DNA from: JACCUZ01 sp038246575
GTDB lineage: Bacteria > Actinomycetota > Actinomycetes > JACCUZ01
Assembly (NCBI GenBank): GCA_038246575.1
Contig: JBBRVU010000009.1
Span: 1-51,538, forward strand
Direction: 5' to 3'
Length of the DNA: 51,538 nt
Positions 31,856 to 39,562 of this stretch are shown here, piece by piece. The translations under genes and the position numbers were made by a program. Every line of letters begins with the position of its first letter. Position 1 is the first letter of the stretch. Under the pieces are notes generated by a model, which saw nothing but the letters and a program-made list of their open reading frames with translations, had not been told where the DNA came from and made no database searches.

Positions 31856-33331
31856 CTAACGGGACGGGTCGGGTGGGCGCTGCACGGGCGGCCGGGCCCC
31901 GGCCCGCCGTTCGGCGCCGGCCACGGCAACTGCGACGAGGCCGCGCAGCACCGGCTCGAACGGGAGCACCGGAAGGCTGATCGTGTCGGCGAAGAGCTCG
32001 ATCAGCCAACCTCGCTCGCCGTCCGACGCGCCGGCGGCGATCATCGCGCTGTAGCCGGCGATGACCAGCCCCGTCTCCTCGGCCGGGTCGTTGCCCGGCC
32101 GACCGATCTCGACGCCGAACGACCCCGCCTGCAGCACGGCTCGTTCGCTGGCCGGGAAGTCTTCGAGCGCGAACACCTCACCGATCGACAGGAACGACTC
32201 GGCCCGGCTGTCCACGTGGGCCGCGACCCGCAGCACCGAGCTGCTGACGGTGTGCAGCCGTCGCGCGGTGACGTCTGCTTCCGACAGCCACCACCCGGCG
32301 CCGTCGACCAGGTCGCAGACGTGCTGACCAACGGCCTCCAACCGCTCCTGCTGAGAGGCCGCGGCGAGGTCGTCGAGTCGGGCAAACCCCGTTTCCAGGG
32401 CCAGCGGCAGGGCGTCGTCGAGCCCGCCCCGGCCCGCTCGCCGCTCGCGCTGGGCCGTGTCGGCGAGCAGCGGGGCTGTGCTCCCCGCGACCACCGGGCG
32501 GCGCGATTCCGCCCGCTTGGCGCGGTACTGCGCGGCGTCGGCCAGCCGCAGCAGCCGAGCCGCCGTCTGCACGGTGCCCCCGCGTACCTCCGTCGAGGCC
32601 ACCCCGCACGACACCCCGGTGCTCATCGGCGCCTCGTCGACCAGCCGGCACAGCGCCTCGGCAACCTCGACGGCGCGTTCCTCAGGCTCCCCGCTCACGA
32701 GCACGCAGAACTCGTCGCCGCCGATGCGCGCAGCCAGGCTGCCCGGCACGGTCGCGGCGGCCCGGGCGACGCAAGCGGCCACGGTGGTGATCAGCCGGTC
32801 GCCCGTCTCGTGCCCGAAGGAGTCGTTCACCTGCTTGAGCCGGTTGATGTCGGCCAGCACGATCGCCACCGACCGCCCGGACTCCCGGTGGGCCGCGAGG
32901 TCCGCCTCCAGGCGGTCGTCGACGGCGCGCCGGTTGGCCAGGCCGGTGAGCGCGTCGGTGAAGGCCAGCGCCTCGATGCGGCTGAGATGGTCGACCTGGA
33001 CGATGCCGGCCGCCACCTGGCTCGCGACGGTGGCAGCGAAATCGACATCTGCCTCACCGAAGGGCTGCTGGCCCTCCGAGCGGGCGGCGGTCAGCCGGCC
33101 CCAGGCGCTGCCGCCGACCAGGACGGGGACCTGGAGGGTGAAGCGGGACAGGTCGCTCTGCTCCCCTCCACCGGCGTGCGCCTCGATCGAGAGTGACGCG
33201 GCACGCAGGGCCAGCCGGGCCTCCGCCGCTGCTCGCGTGAGCAGCTCGTCCACCGAGCGGACCGAGCCACCGGCGCGGGCGATCTCCAGCAGGGAACGCA
33301 ACCGGACGGCGTCGTCTCCGGTTCCGGGCAT
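31856..33331 (-). CDS. Diguanylate cyclase (GGDEF) with flanking GAF-like domains
   Basis: This 491-residue cytoplasmic protein has an N-terminal GAF-like sensor domain (about 10-115) and a GGDEF domain (about 122-285) starting ALAFTDALTGLANRRAVDDRL with an intact GGDEF motif at 204-208. A second GAF-like region (about 320-460) follows. The intact signature suggests active synthesis of c-di-GMP from GTP. The RxxD inhibitory site normally five residues before the motif is replaced by PGSL, so classical product inhibition is not expected. No membrane spans are seen. The ATG at 33331 is preceded by no clear ribosome site; CATGGT 6 nt upstream is a weak -10. Confidence 0.9.
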   Translation of the reverse strand: MPGTGDDAVRLRSLLEIARAGGSVRSVDELLTRAAAEARLALRAASLSIEAHAGGGEQSDLSRFTLQVPVLVGGSAWGRLTAARSEGQQPFGEADVDFAATVASQVAAGIVQVDHLSRIEALAFTDALTGLANRRAVDDRLEADLAAHRESGRSVAIVLADINRLKQVNDSFGHETGDRLITTVAACVARAAATVPGSLAARIGGDEFCVLVSGEPEERAVEVAEALCRLVDEAPMSTGVSCGVASTEVRGGTVQTAARLLRLADAAQYRAKRAESRRPVVAGSTAPLLADTAQRERRAGRGGLDDALPLALETGFARLDDLAAASQQERLEAVGQHVCDLVDGAGWWLSEADVTARRLHTVSSSVLRVAAHVDSRAESFLSIGEVFALEDFPASERAVLQAGSFGVEIGRPGNDPAEETGLVIAGYSAMIAAGASDGERGWLIELFADTISLPVLPFEPVLRGLVAVAVAGAERRAGARPPVQRPPDPSR

Positions 33332-33448
33332 TGTCTGACCATGCCGGACAACGGGCCTGTCCGCCACCGGCTGACGTGGGACCTTCCGATCCGGCTGGTC
33401 CAGAGGTCCGACGTTGGCGGCGAGGCTGCGCAGCGCGTGCCGCCCGCC

Positions 33449-34372
33449 TTAGTGACCGGGTCCGGCGATGGTCCGGGTGCGTGGCCCGGCGCGGAGGACC
33501 TGCGAGGGCAGCTTGCGCCCGACCAGCCGCTCGGCCTCGGCAGCGACCTCGATCATCGCCTCCAGGTCGACGCCGGTCGTGACACCCATGTCCTCGACCA
33601 TGTGCACAAGCTCCTCGGTGGCGATGTTCCCCGTCGCGCCCGGCGCGTAGGGGCAGCCGCCGAGGCCGCCGACCGAGGCGTCGAAGTCGCTCACGCCCAG
33701 CTCCAGGGCGGCGAGCACGTTGGCCAGCCCGGTGCCACGGGTGTTGTGGAAGTGCAGGTTCAGCGCGGCCTCGGGGTGGGTCGACCGGGTCTCCCCGACC
33801 AGGCGCGTCACCCGCGACGGCGTCGCCATGCCGGTCGTGTCGCCGTAGGACAGCGTGTCCGCCCCGTCGCGCAACGCGCGGCCGGCGACCGCCAGCACCC
33901 GCTCGACCGGGACATCTCCCTCGTACGGGCAGCCCCATGCGGTCGAGACGATGACCTGCACCGTCGCGCCCCGGGCGTGGGCGAGGTCCACGATCCCGGC
34001 GATGTCGTCGAGGGACTGCTCGGTGGAGCGGTTGAGGTTGGCCCGGTTGTGGGTGTCCGAGGCGGAGACGACGACCTCGATCTCGGTGAACCCGGCGTCC
34101 ACGGCCCGCTCGGCACCACGCCGGTTGGGCACCAGAGCGGAGTAGCGGACCGCCGGGTTCGGCGTCACCGCCGCCCAGACCTCCGCGGCGTCAGCCATCG
34201 CCGGCACGGCCAACGGGTGGACGAAGGAGACCGCCTCGATGCGGCCCACGCCGGTGCCCGACAGGGCGTCGATGAGCGCGACCTTCGTCTCGGTCGGGAC
34301 GGGAGCCTCGTTCTGCAGGCCGTCGCGCGGGCCGACCTCGCGGACCGAGAGCTGCTGCGGCAGGTCGCTCAT
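33449..34372 (-). CDS. Hydroxymethylglutaryl-CoA lyase
   Basis: This 307-residue TIM-barrel lyase splits HMG-CoA into acetyl-CoA and acetoacetate, the last step of leucine breakdown. The catalytic REVGPRDGLQNE motif is at about 11-22 (Arg16, Asp17). A metal-binding HxH occurs in LNLHFHNTRGTG, and the loop GLGGCPYAPGATGN holds the conserved catalytic cysteine. The ATG at 34372 follows an AGGAGAGGGG stretch. It is downstream of an enoyl-CoA hydratase gene that could supply HMG-CoA. Confidence 0.94.
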   Translation of the reverse strand: MSDLPQQLSVREVGPRDGLQNEAPVPTETKVALIDALSGTGVGRIEAVSFVHPLAVPAMADAAEVWAAVTPNPAVRYSALVPNRRGAERAVDAGFTEIEVVVSASDTHNRANLNRSTEQSLDDIAGIVDLAHARGATVQVIVSTAWGCPYEGDVPVERVLAVAGRALRDGADTLSYGDTTGMATPSRVTRLVGETRSTHPEAALNLHFHNTRGTGLANVLAALELGVSDFDASVGGLGGCPYAPGATGNIATEELVHMVEDMGVTTGVDLEAMIEVAAEAERLVGRKLPSQVLRAGPRTRTIAGPGH

Positions 34373-34451
34373 CCCCTCACCCCTCTCCTGTGGACTCCGA
34401 CACACCGCTCGTGCGGCGTGTGTGGTGCGTACGGGTCCACCCAGGTGCCCG

Positions 34452-35273
34452 TCAGCGGCCCGGCCAGTCCGGGCGACGCTTCTCGTTGAACGCGGCCACG
34501 CCCTCGACCCGGTCGGCCGAGAAGGCGGTCGCCCGCCACGCGCCGTCCTCGACGTCGAGGCCGGTGGCGAGATCCACGTCACCTCCCTGTCGCAACGCCC
34601 GCTTGGCGTTGCGTACTCCCACTGGCGAGTTCGCCGCGATCGTGTCCGCCAGCTCCAGTGCCACCGTCCGGTCCTCGCCGGTGGCTGCCCGGCGGTCCAC
34701 CAGGCCGAGCCGCTCGGCCGCGGTCACGTCCACACGCCGCCCGGTGAACACCAGGTCGGCGGCTCGCGCCGCCCCGATCCGCCGGGTCAGCAGCTGTGTT
34801 CCGCCACCGCCGGGGATCACCCCGACAGTGACCTCGGGAAGGCCCAGGACGGCCGTCTCGTCGCAGACGATGAGGTCGCAAGACAGCGCGAGCTCCAGTC
34901 CGCCGCCGAGCGCGAACCCGTGCACGGCCGCGATGGCCGGCACGGGGAGGTCGAGGATCCCGGTGAAGGCGGCGCGGAAGTGCGGGCGCTGCGCCATCAG
35001 GTCGGCGTCGCTGTAGGAGTTGCGCTCCTTGAGGTCAGCGCCGACGCAGAACGCCTTCTCCGACGCCGAGCTCAGGACGACCGCACGCACGGACGTGTCG
35101 GCGGCGAGCTGCGTCGTGGCGGCAGCGATCTCCCGCGCCATCGCGGTCGACAGCGCGTTGTGCGCCTCGGCGCGGTCCAGGACGAGCTCGGCGACGTGAC
35201 CGCGCTCGCCATGCCGGCGCACCGTGACGTGGGCGTAGTCATCAGATGTCGCGTCGGTGCTGGTCTCGGTCAC
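34452..35273 (-). CDS. Enoyl-CoA hydratase/isomerase (candidate methylglutaconyl-CoA hydratase)
   Basis: This 273-residue crotonase-fold enzyme keeps both catalytic glutamates: in ALGGGLELALSCDL and in LGLPEVTVGVIPGGGGTQ. The oxyanion-hole region FCVGADLKER and the C-terminal sequence AFNEKRRPDWPGR are typical. The position directly upstream of HMG-CoA lyase, with a methylcrotonyl-type carboxylase nearby, makes hydration of 3-methylglutaconyl-CoA the best guess. General beta-oxidation is the alternative. The GTG at 35273 follows TAGCCT by 8 nt, indicating a leaderless mRNA. Confidence 0.92.
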   Translation of the reverse strand: MTETSTDATSDDYAHVTVRRHGERGHVAELVLDRAEAHNALSTAMAREIAAATTQLAADTSVRAVVLSSASEKAFCVGADLKERNSYSDADLMAQRPHFRAAFTGILDLPVPAIAAVHGFALGGGLELALSCDLIVCDETAVLGLPEVTVGVIPGGGGTQLLTRRIGAARAADLVFTGRRVDVTAAERLGLVDRRAATGEDRTVALELADTIAANSPVGVRNAKRALRQGGDVDLATGLDVEDGAWRATAFSADRVEGVAAFNEKRRPDWPGR

Positions 35274-35281
35274 AGGCGCCG

Positions 35282-35287
35282 AGGCTA
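35282..35287 (-). promoter_or_regulatory. -10 element (TAGCCT) of a leaderless promoter, enoyl-CoA hydratase gene
   Basis: Minus-strand TAGCCT is followed by eight nucleotides and the GTG at 35273. It overlaps the last codon of the upstream cyclase gene, so the hydratase has its own promoter although the genes are nearly contiguous. Confidence 0.5.
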
Positions 35288-36271
35288 ACGCGTGCGCCGC
35301 ACGACACCGGGCCGCACCAGCCCGATGCCGCGCACTGCGCGGGTGCGCTCGATGTCCAGAGACATGCCTTCGACGTCGGCCAACGCCTTCGCCGTATCGC
35401 TGTCGACCAGCACGGTCCCGGGGGCCGCGAGCGCCGTGAGCCGGCTGGCGAGGTTGACCGTGCGGCCGAAGACGTCGCCCATCCGGGTGAGCACCGTGCC
35501 GGTCGCGATCCCCACCCGTACATCGGGCAGCCCAGGGTCCTCGGCCATCGTCTCGGCCAGCTCGAGGCCGATCGTCGCCGCGTCGGCGGGCGAGTCGGCG
35601 ACGAACAGCACCTCGTCGCCGACGGTCTTCACCAGCCGGCCGCGGGCACCGGCGATGACGTCGGCGCTGCGCCGCCCGAACCGGTCCACGAGCCGGGCGA
35701 GCTCTCGCTCCTCGAGCTTCTGGGAGAGCCGGGTGTAGGACACGAGGTCGGCGAACCCGACCGAGAGCCGGCCGCTCACCGCTCCGCTCTCGGCGGAGGC
35801 CATGGCCCGGCCGGCGACCGCCGCGAGCTGCCGGCGCCAGGAGTAGACGAGCAGCGCGGTCAGCTCGTCGAGGTTGTCGGTGACGCGCTCGACGGCGACC
35901 CGGGCCGCCTCGTCTGGCGGGAGCCCCTCCCCGTCCTCGAGGTGCTCGACGAGCGCGTCGAAGAGCCACTCGGCCAACCGGGAGCTGTTGTGGCCGAGCG
36001 CGCGGGTGACGCTGACCGCGAGGTCCTCGTCCAGCACGTCGTCGTGGACCATGCCGAGCAGCCGGTGCAGCGCGGCCACGTCCTCGTCGGTGAACGCGAC
36101 GGCGACGTCACCGACGTTCGGGAAGCCGACTGCCCGCCAGAGCCGGCGGGCGTACTCGACCGGGACGCCTGCGTTCTCGGCGACCTCGTCGCGCCGGTAG
36201 CGGCGCTCCGCTCCCAGCAGCCGGGTCTCGATCTCCTCCGGCGATCGGCGCGCACGCTCGTCGCCGGTCAC
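35285..36271 (-). CDS. Class III adenylate/guanylate cyclase with N-terminal helical regulatory domain
   Basis: This 328-residue soluble protein has a C-terminal class III cyclase domain from about 165. Metal-binding aspartates appear in VGFADLVSYTRL and KTVGDEVLF; Lys in RLVKTVGDE is the usual purine-specifying residue, and NLASRL carries the transition-state Asn/Arg pair. All canonical catalytic positions look present. The N-terminal 160 residues are alpha-helical (YRRDEVAENAGVPVEYARRLWRAVGFPNVG) and resemble the pH-responsive autoinhibitory domain of mycobacterial Rv1264. It overlaps the PH-domain gene by GTGA. cAMP production is likely; the signal is inference. Confidence 0.9.
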   Translation of the reverse strand: MTGDERARRSPEEIETRLLGAERRYRRDEVAENAGVPVEYARRLWRAVGFPNVGDVAVAFTDEDVAALHRLLGMVHDDVLDEDLAVSVTRALGHNSSRLAEWLFDALVEHLEDGEGLPPDEAARVAVERVTDNLDELTALLVYSWRRQLAAVAGRAMASAESGAVSGRLSVGFADLVSYTRLSQKLEERELARLVDRFGRRSADVIAGARGRLVKTVGDEVLFVADSPADAATIGLELAETMAEDPGLPDVRVGIATGTVLTRMGDVFGRTVNLASRLTALAAPGTVLVDSDTAKALADVEGMSLDIERTRAVRGIGLVRPGVVRRTR

Positions 36272-36786
36272 CGATCGTCCCGGTCCCGGCGGTTCTCGTC
36301 GGCCTCGGCCAGCCGGTAGATGTCGCGCTGCACGTGCTCGACCCGCGGCACGTCACGCAGCACGAGCTGCCCGCGCTCGCCTGCGGACTCCACGACCAGG
36401 GTGCCGCAGCCGAGCATGCGCTCGAGGATGCTGCTGTGCTCGAAGCTCACGTCGTTGATGCGGGACAGCGGCATGTCCCGGCCGTGGCGGGCGACGACCC
36501 CCCACCGGGTGATCAGCCGGCGGTCGGTGACGACGTAGGACGTGGTGAGCCAGCCGAGGAAGGGCCACAGCGCCCACCGCAGCAGGACGAGAACGGCCAC
36601 GACCACGAGCGCGAGGCGCAGCCAGGGTTGGGCGGCGCTGTCCGGCACCACCGTGGCGGTATAGGTCGTCAAGGGGCTCAGGACGAGCAGCAGCAGCACG
36701 GGGCCGACGAGCTCCTTCCAGTGCGGGCGCATCGCCATCTCGACGCTCTCGCCCTCGCCCAGCAGCTTGTCGGGGATCCCGGTCAC
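36268..36786 (-). CDS. PH (bPH2/YdbS-like) domain membrane protein
   Basis: This 172-residue protein has two membrane spans (about 27-47 and 55-79) followed by a bacterial pleckstrin-homology-like domain: YVVTDRRLITRWGVVARHGRDMPLSRINDVSFEHSSILERMLGCGTLVVES. The pattern matches YdbS/bPH2 proteins; a similar gene lies beside birA in mycobacteria. Function is unknown, possibly membrane stress or a scaffold. It is followed directly, through GTGA overlap, by the class III cyclase, so the cyclase may be linked to the membrane through it. Confidence 0.88.
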   Translation of the reverse strand: MTGIPDKLLGEGESVEMAMRPHWKELVGPVLLLLVLSPLTTYTATVVPDSAAQPWLRLALVVVAVLVLLRWALWPFLGWLTTSYVVTDRRLITRWGVVARHGRDMPLSRINDVSFEHSSILERMLGCGTLVVESAGERGQLVLRDVPRVEHVQRDIYRLAEADENRRDRDDR

Positions 36787-36834
36787 GCTGGCATCCTGCC
36801 AGCCGACCGGGCCGGCCGAGCGGTGATCGAGCGC

Positions 36835-37647
36835 TCAGCGCACGTGGACGACGTCCCCCGCCGCCAGCCGGGTCTCCCCGTCGGCGGTGTCGACGAGGAG
36901 CTGCCCGGTGATGTCGACGCCGGTGGCGCCCCCCCGCAGCGACCTGCCGTCGGGCAGCGCGACGGTGATGTCGCGCCCGATCGTGGTGCACAGCTCGCGG
37001 TACGTCGTCAGCAGTCCAGCGCTCTCGGCGTCACCGTGGTGATCGCGCCACCGCCCGTAGACCGTGGCGAGCTCGCGTAGCACCGCGCGCAGCACGGTGT
37101 CCCGATCGACCACCGTCGAGCCGGCGATCAGCAGGCTGGTGGCCGTCGGCACCGGCAGCTCGTCGGCACGCAGGGACACGTTCAGGCCGATGCCCACGAC
37201 CACGGCGTCGCCGGCCACCTCAGCGAGCACGCCGGCCAGCTTGCGGTCCTCGATCAGCACGTCATTGGGCCACTTGAGGTCGGCCGCCACCTCGCCGATG
37301 CGGCTCACGCCGCGCGCCACCGCGACACCGACGAGCAGCGGCAGCCAGCCCCAGTGCGCACGGGTGTCCGGGTCGGGGCGCAGCAGCACCGAGAAGGTCA
37401 GCCCGGACCGTGGCGGGGCCACCCAGGCACGGTCGGCGCGGCCCCGGCCGCCGCTCTGGTGCTCGGCGACGACGACCAGGCCCTCGGCGGCCCCGGCAGC
37501 CGCCGCGTGCGCGACGTCGGCGTTGGTCGAGCCGGTCTGCTCGACCACCTCGAGCGCGGACCACAGCCCACCCTCGACCACCAGGGCGCCGCGCACCGCC
37601 GCGGCGCGCAGCGGCGGTCGGTCCAGGTCGGTGAAGGGACTGGTCAC
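36835..37647 (-). CDS. birA: Biotin--[acetyl-CoA-carboxylase] ligase
   Basis: This 270-residue enzyme attaches biotin to carboxyl-carrier domains. It has the biotinyl-AMP motif SGGRGRADRAW at about 65-75, LKWPNDVLIEDRKLAGVL at about 124-141, and the SH3-like C-terminal domain ending AAGDVVHVR. There is no N-terminal DNA-binding domain, so it cannot act as a biotin repressor of the E. coli type. The GTG at 37647 follows TAGCGT by 8 nt (leaderless). It is divergent from a carboxylase beta gene with an overlapping -10 element. Its substrate in this window is the biotinyl domain of the carboxylase alpha subunit at 43870-45636. Confidence 0.95.
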   Translation of the reverse strand: MTSPFTDLDRPPLRAAAVRGALVVEGGLWSALEVVEQTGSTNADVAHAAAAGAAEGLVVVAEHQSGGRGRADRAWVAPPRSGLTFSVLLRPDPDTRAHWGWLPLLVGVAVARGVSRIGEVAADLKWPNDVLIEDRKLAGVLAEVAGDAVVVGIGLNVSLRADELPVPTATSLLIAGSTVVDRDTVLRAVLRELATVYGRWRDHHGDAESAGLLTTYRELCTTIGRDITVALPDGRSLRGGATGVDITGQLLVDTADGETRLAAGDVVHVR

Positions 37648-37654
37648 ACCTCAC

Positions 37655-37661
37655 TACGCTA
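37655..37661. promoter_or_regulatory. Symmetric bidirectional -10 element TACGCTA shared by birA and accD
   Basis: Plus-strand TACGCT (37655-37660) is 7 nt before the ATG at 37668, and minus-strand TAGCGT (37661-37656) is 8 nt before the GTG at 37647. The two hexamers share five base pairs, and both predicted transcripts are leaderless. The start codons are only 20 bp apart, so the promoters must compete or alternate. Confidence 0.65.
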
Positions 37662-37667
37662 CGGCGC

Positions 37668-39290
37668 ATGACGGCCGCGCCGAACACCCCCGAGTCCGCG
37701 GGCACCGAGGTGCCGGACGACATCGACATCCACACCACGGCGGGGCGGCTCGCCGACCTGCACCGGCGCAACGACGAGGCCGTGCACGCCGGGTCGGCGC
37801 GCGCGGTCGAGAAGCAGCACGCCAAGGGCAAGATGACGGCCCGCGAGCGCATCGAGGCGCTGCTCGACGACGGCTCCTTCGTGGAGATGGACGAGCTGGC
37901 CAGGCACCGCTCGACGGCCTTCGGCCTGGACAAGTCCCGGCCCTATGGCGACGGGGTGGTCACCGGCTACGGCACCGTGGACGGTCGGCAGGTCTGCGTC
38001 TTCGCCCAGGACTTCACCGTGTTCGGCGGCTCGCTCGGCGAGGTCTTCGGCGAGAAGATCGTCAAGGTCCTCGACCTCGCCATGAAGGTCGGCTGCCCGG
38101 TCGTCGGCATCAACGACTCCGGCGGCGCCAGGATCCAGGAAGGCGTGGTGTCGCTGGGTCTGTACGGCGACATCTTCTACCGCAACGTGCTGGCCAGCGG
38201 CGTCGTGCCACAGATCTCGCTGATCATGGGCCCCTGCGCCGGTGGCGCGGTGTACTCGCCGGCCATCACCGACTTCACCGTGATGGTCGACCAGAAGTCG
38301 TACATGTTCATCACCGGGCCCGACGTCATCAAGACGGTGACCGGTGAGGACGTGACCCAGGAGGACCTCGGCGGGGCACGCACGCACAACACCAAGTCGG
38401 GCAGCGCGCACTACCTGGCCCCGGACGAAGGCGACGCCATCGAGTACGTGAAGTCCCTGCTGTCCTACCTGCCGAGCAACAACCTCGAGGACCCGCCGGC
38501 CTACGACGAGGCGGCGATCCTCGACGTGACCGACGAGGACCGCGAGCTCGACACCTTCCTGCCCGACTCGGCCAACCAGCCCTACGACATGCACCGGGTC
38601 GTCGAGAAGATCCTCGACGGCGGCGAGTTCCTCGAGGTTCAGGAGCTGTTCGCACCGAACATCCTCTGCGGACTGGGCCGGGTCGAGGGCCGCAGCGTCG
38701 GCGTGGTCGCCAACCAGCCCATGCAGCTCGCGGGGACGCTGGACATCGACGCCTCGGAGAAGGCGGCGCGGTTCGTGCGGACTTGCGACGCCTTCAACAT
38801 CCCGGTGCTGACGTTCGTCGACGTGCCGGGATTTCTCCCTGGCACGTCCCAGGAGTGGGACGGGATCATCCGCCGCGGGGCGAAGCTCATCTACGCCTAT
38901 GCCGAGGCGACGGTGCCCAAGGTCACGGTCATCACTCGCAAGGCGTACGGCGGCGCGTACGACGTCATGGGGTCCAAGCACCTCGGTGCTGACATCAATC
39001 TGGCGTGGCCGACCGCGCAGATCGCGGTCATGGGTGCGCAGGGTGCGGTCAACATCCTTTACCGACGAGAGCTCGGCGACGCGGGTGACGACAGCGAGGC
39101 GAGACGCCGAGAGCTCGTGTCGGAGTACGAGGACGCGCTGGCCAATCCGTACATCGCCGCCGAACGCGGCTACGTCGACTCGGTCATCCCGCCGTCACTC
39201 ACCCGGACGTACATCGTGCGGGCGCTACGGACACTGCGTACTAAACGGGCGAGCCTGCCGCCGAAGAAGCACGGGAACATTCCGCTGTGA
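37668..39290 (+). CDS. accD: Propionyl-CoA/acyl-CoA carboxylase beta subunit
   Basis: This 540-residue biotin-dependent carboxyltransferase subunit is similar to actinobacterial AccD5/PccB. Features: KQHAKGKMTARERIEALLDDGSFVE, GINDSGGARIQEGVVSLGLYGDIFYRNV, GPCAGGAVYSPAITDF, SGSAHYLAPDEGDAI, VDVPGFLPGTSQEWDGIIRRGAKLIYAYAEATVPK and the ending PPKKHGNIPL. It produces methylmalonyl-CoA and possibly malonyl-CoA. The ATG is leaderless and shares a symmetric -10 with birA. A 17-codon frame linked by GTGA overlaps separates it from the epsilon subunit gene. The order birA, accD, accE, maf, accA follows mycobacteria. Confidence 0.96.
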   Translation: MTAAPNTPESAGTEVPDDIDIHTTAGRLADLHRRNDEAVHAGSARAVEKQHAKGKMTARERIEALLDDGSFVEMDELARHRSTAFGLDKSRPYGDGVVTGYGTVDGRQVCVFAQDFTVFGGSLGEVFGEKIVKVLDLAMKVGCPVVGINDSGGARIQEGVVSLGLYGDIFYRNVLASGVVPQISLIMGPCAGGAVYSPAITDFTVMVDQKSYMFITGPDVIKTVTGEDVTQEDLGGARTHNTKSGSAHYLAPDEGDAIEYVKSLLSYLPSNNLEDPPAYDEAAILDVTDEDRELDTFLPDSANQPYDMHRVVEKILDGGEFLEVQELFAPNILCGLGRVEGRSVGVVANQPMQLAGTLDIDASEKAARFVRTCDAFNIPVLTFVDVPGFLPGTSQEWDGIIRRGAKLIYAYAEATVPKVTVITRKAYGGAYDVMGSKHLGADINLAWPTAQIAVMGAQGAVNILYRRELGDAGDDSEARRRELVSEYEDALANPYIAAERGYVDSVIPPSLTRTYIVRALRTLRTKRASLPPKKHGNIPL

Positions 39291-39340
39291 GCGAGCGACG
39301 AGCGCCAGCGAGGCGCACGAGCGAACCGAGAACACTGTGA
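39287..39340 (+). CDS. Possible 17-residue coupling ORF between accD and accE
   Basis: A GTG overlapping the accD stop (GTGA at 39287-39290) opens a frame of 17 codons whose own TGA (39338-39340) overlaps the accE GTG as GTGA. The peptide is mostly Arg, Ala, Ser and Glu. The motif CTGTGAGCGAGC occurs at both ends (39285-39296 and 39335-39346), 50 bp apart, so the frame probably arose by duplication of the junction. It may relay ribosomes from accD to accE; the peptide itself need not matter. Confidence 0.4.
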   Translation: MSERRAPARRTSEPRTL

Positions 39341-39543
39341 GCGAGCCGATGCTGCGCGTCGTGCGAGGCAACCCGAGCGCGCCGGAGCTGGCGGCACTGG
39401 TCGCAGTCGTGACGGCGAGGGCCGCTGCGAACGCGGACCGGCCGACCGCTCGGCGCACGGCGTGGAACGCCCCGGGCCGGCTCGTGCGCCCCGCCGTGCA
39501 CCCGTCGTCAGGTGGATGGCGCGCCTCGGCCCTCCCCCGCTGA
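39337..39543 (+). CDS. accE: Acyl-CoA carboxylase epsilon subunit
   Basis: This 68-residue protein reads MLRVVRGNPSAPELAALVAV near its start, the conserved N-terminal sequence of actinobacterial carboxylase epsilon subunits, which stabilise the alpha-beta complex. The middle (AAANADRPTARRTAWNAPGR) and the ending PSSGGWRASALPR also fit. It sits between accD and maf as in mycobacteria. The GTG at 39337 overlaps the end of a short coupling frame; an ATG at 39349 is a possible alternative. It is not part of a longer ORF in the same frame, which overlaps accD out of phase. Confidence 0.88.
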   Translation: MSEPMLRVVRGNPSAPELAALVAVVTARAAANADRPTARRTAWNAPGRLVRPAVHPSSGGWRASALPR

Positions 39544-39562
39544 GCCGGCGGATCTCGACGCT

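Noticed and set aside
31124..33196. 690-codon plus-strand open frame across the carboxylase and GGDEF genes.
   Set aside because: It crosses two well-supported minus-strand genes and shows no domain features; it is a codon-bias shadow.
38899..39543. 214-codon frame ending with the epsilon subunit.
   Set aside because: Only the last 68 codons look like AccE; the upstream part overlaps accD in another phase.
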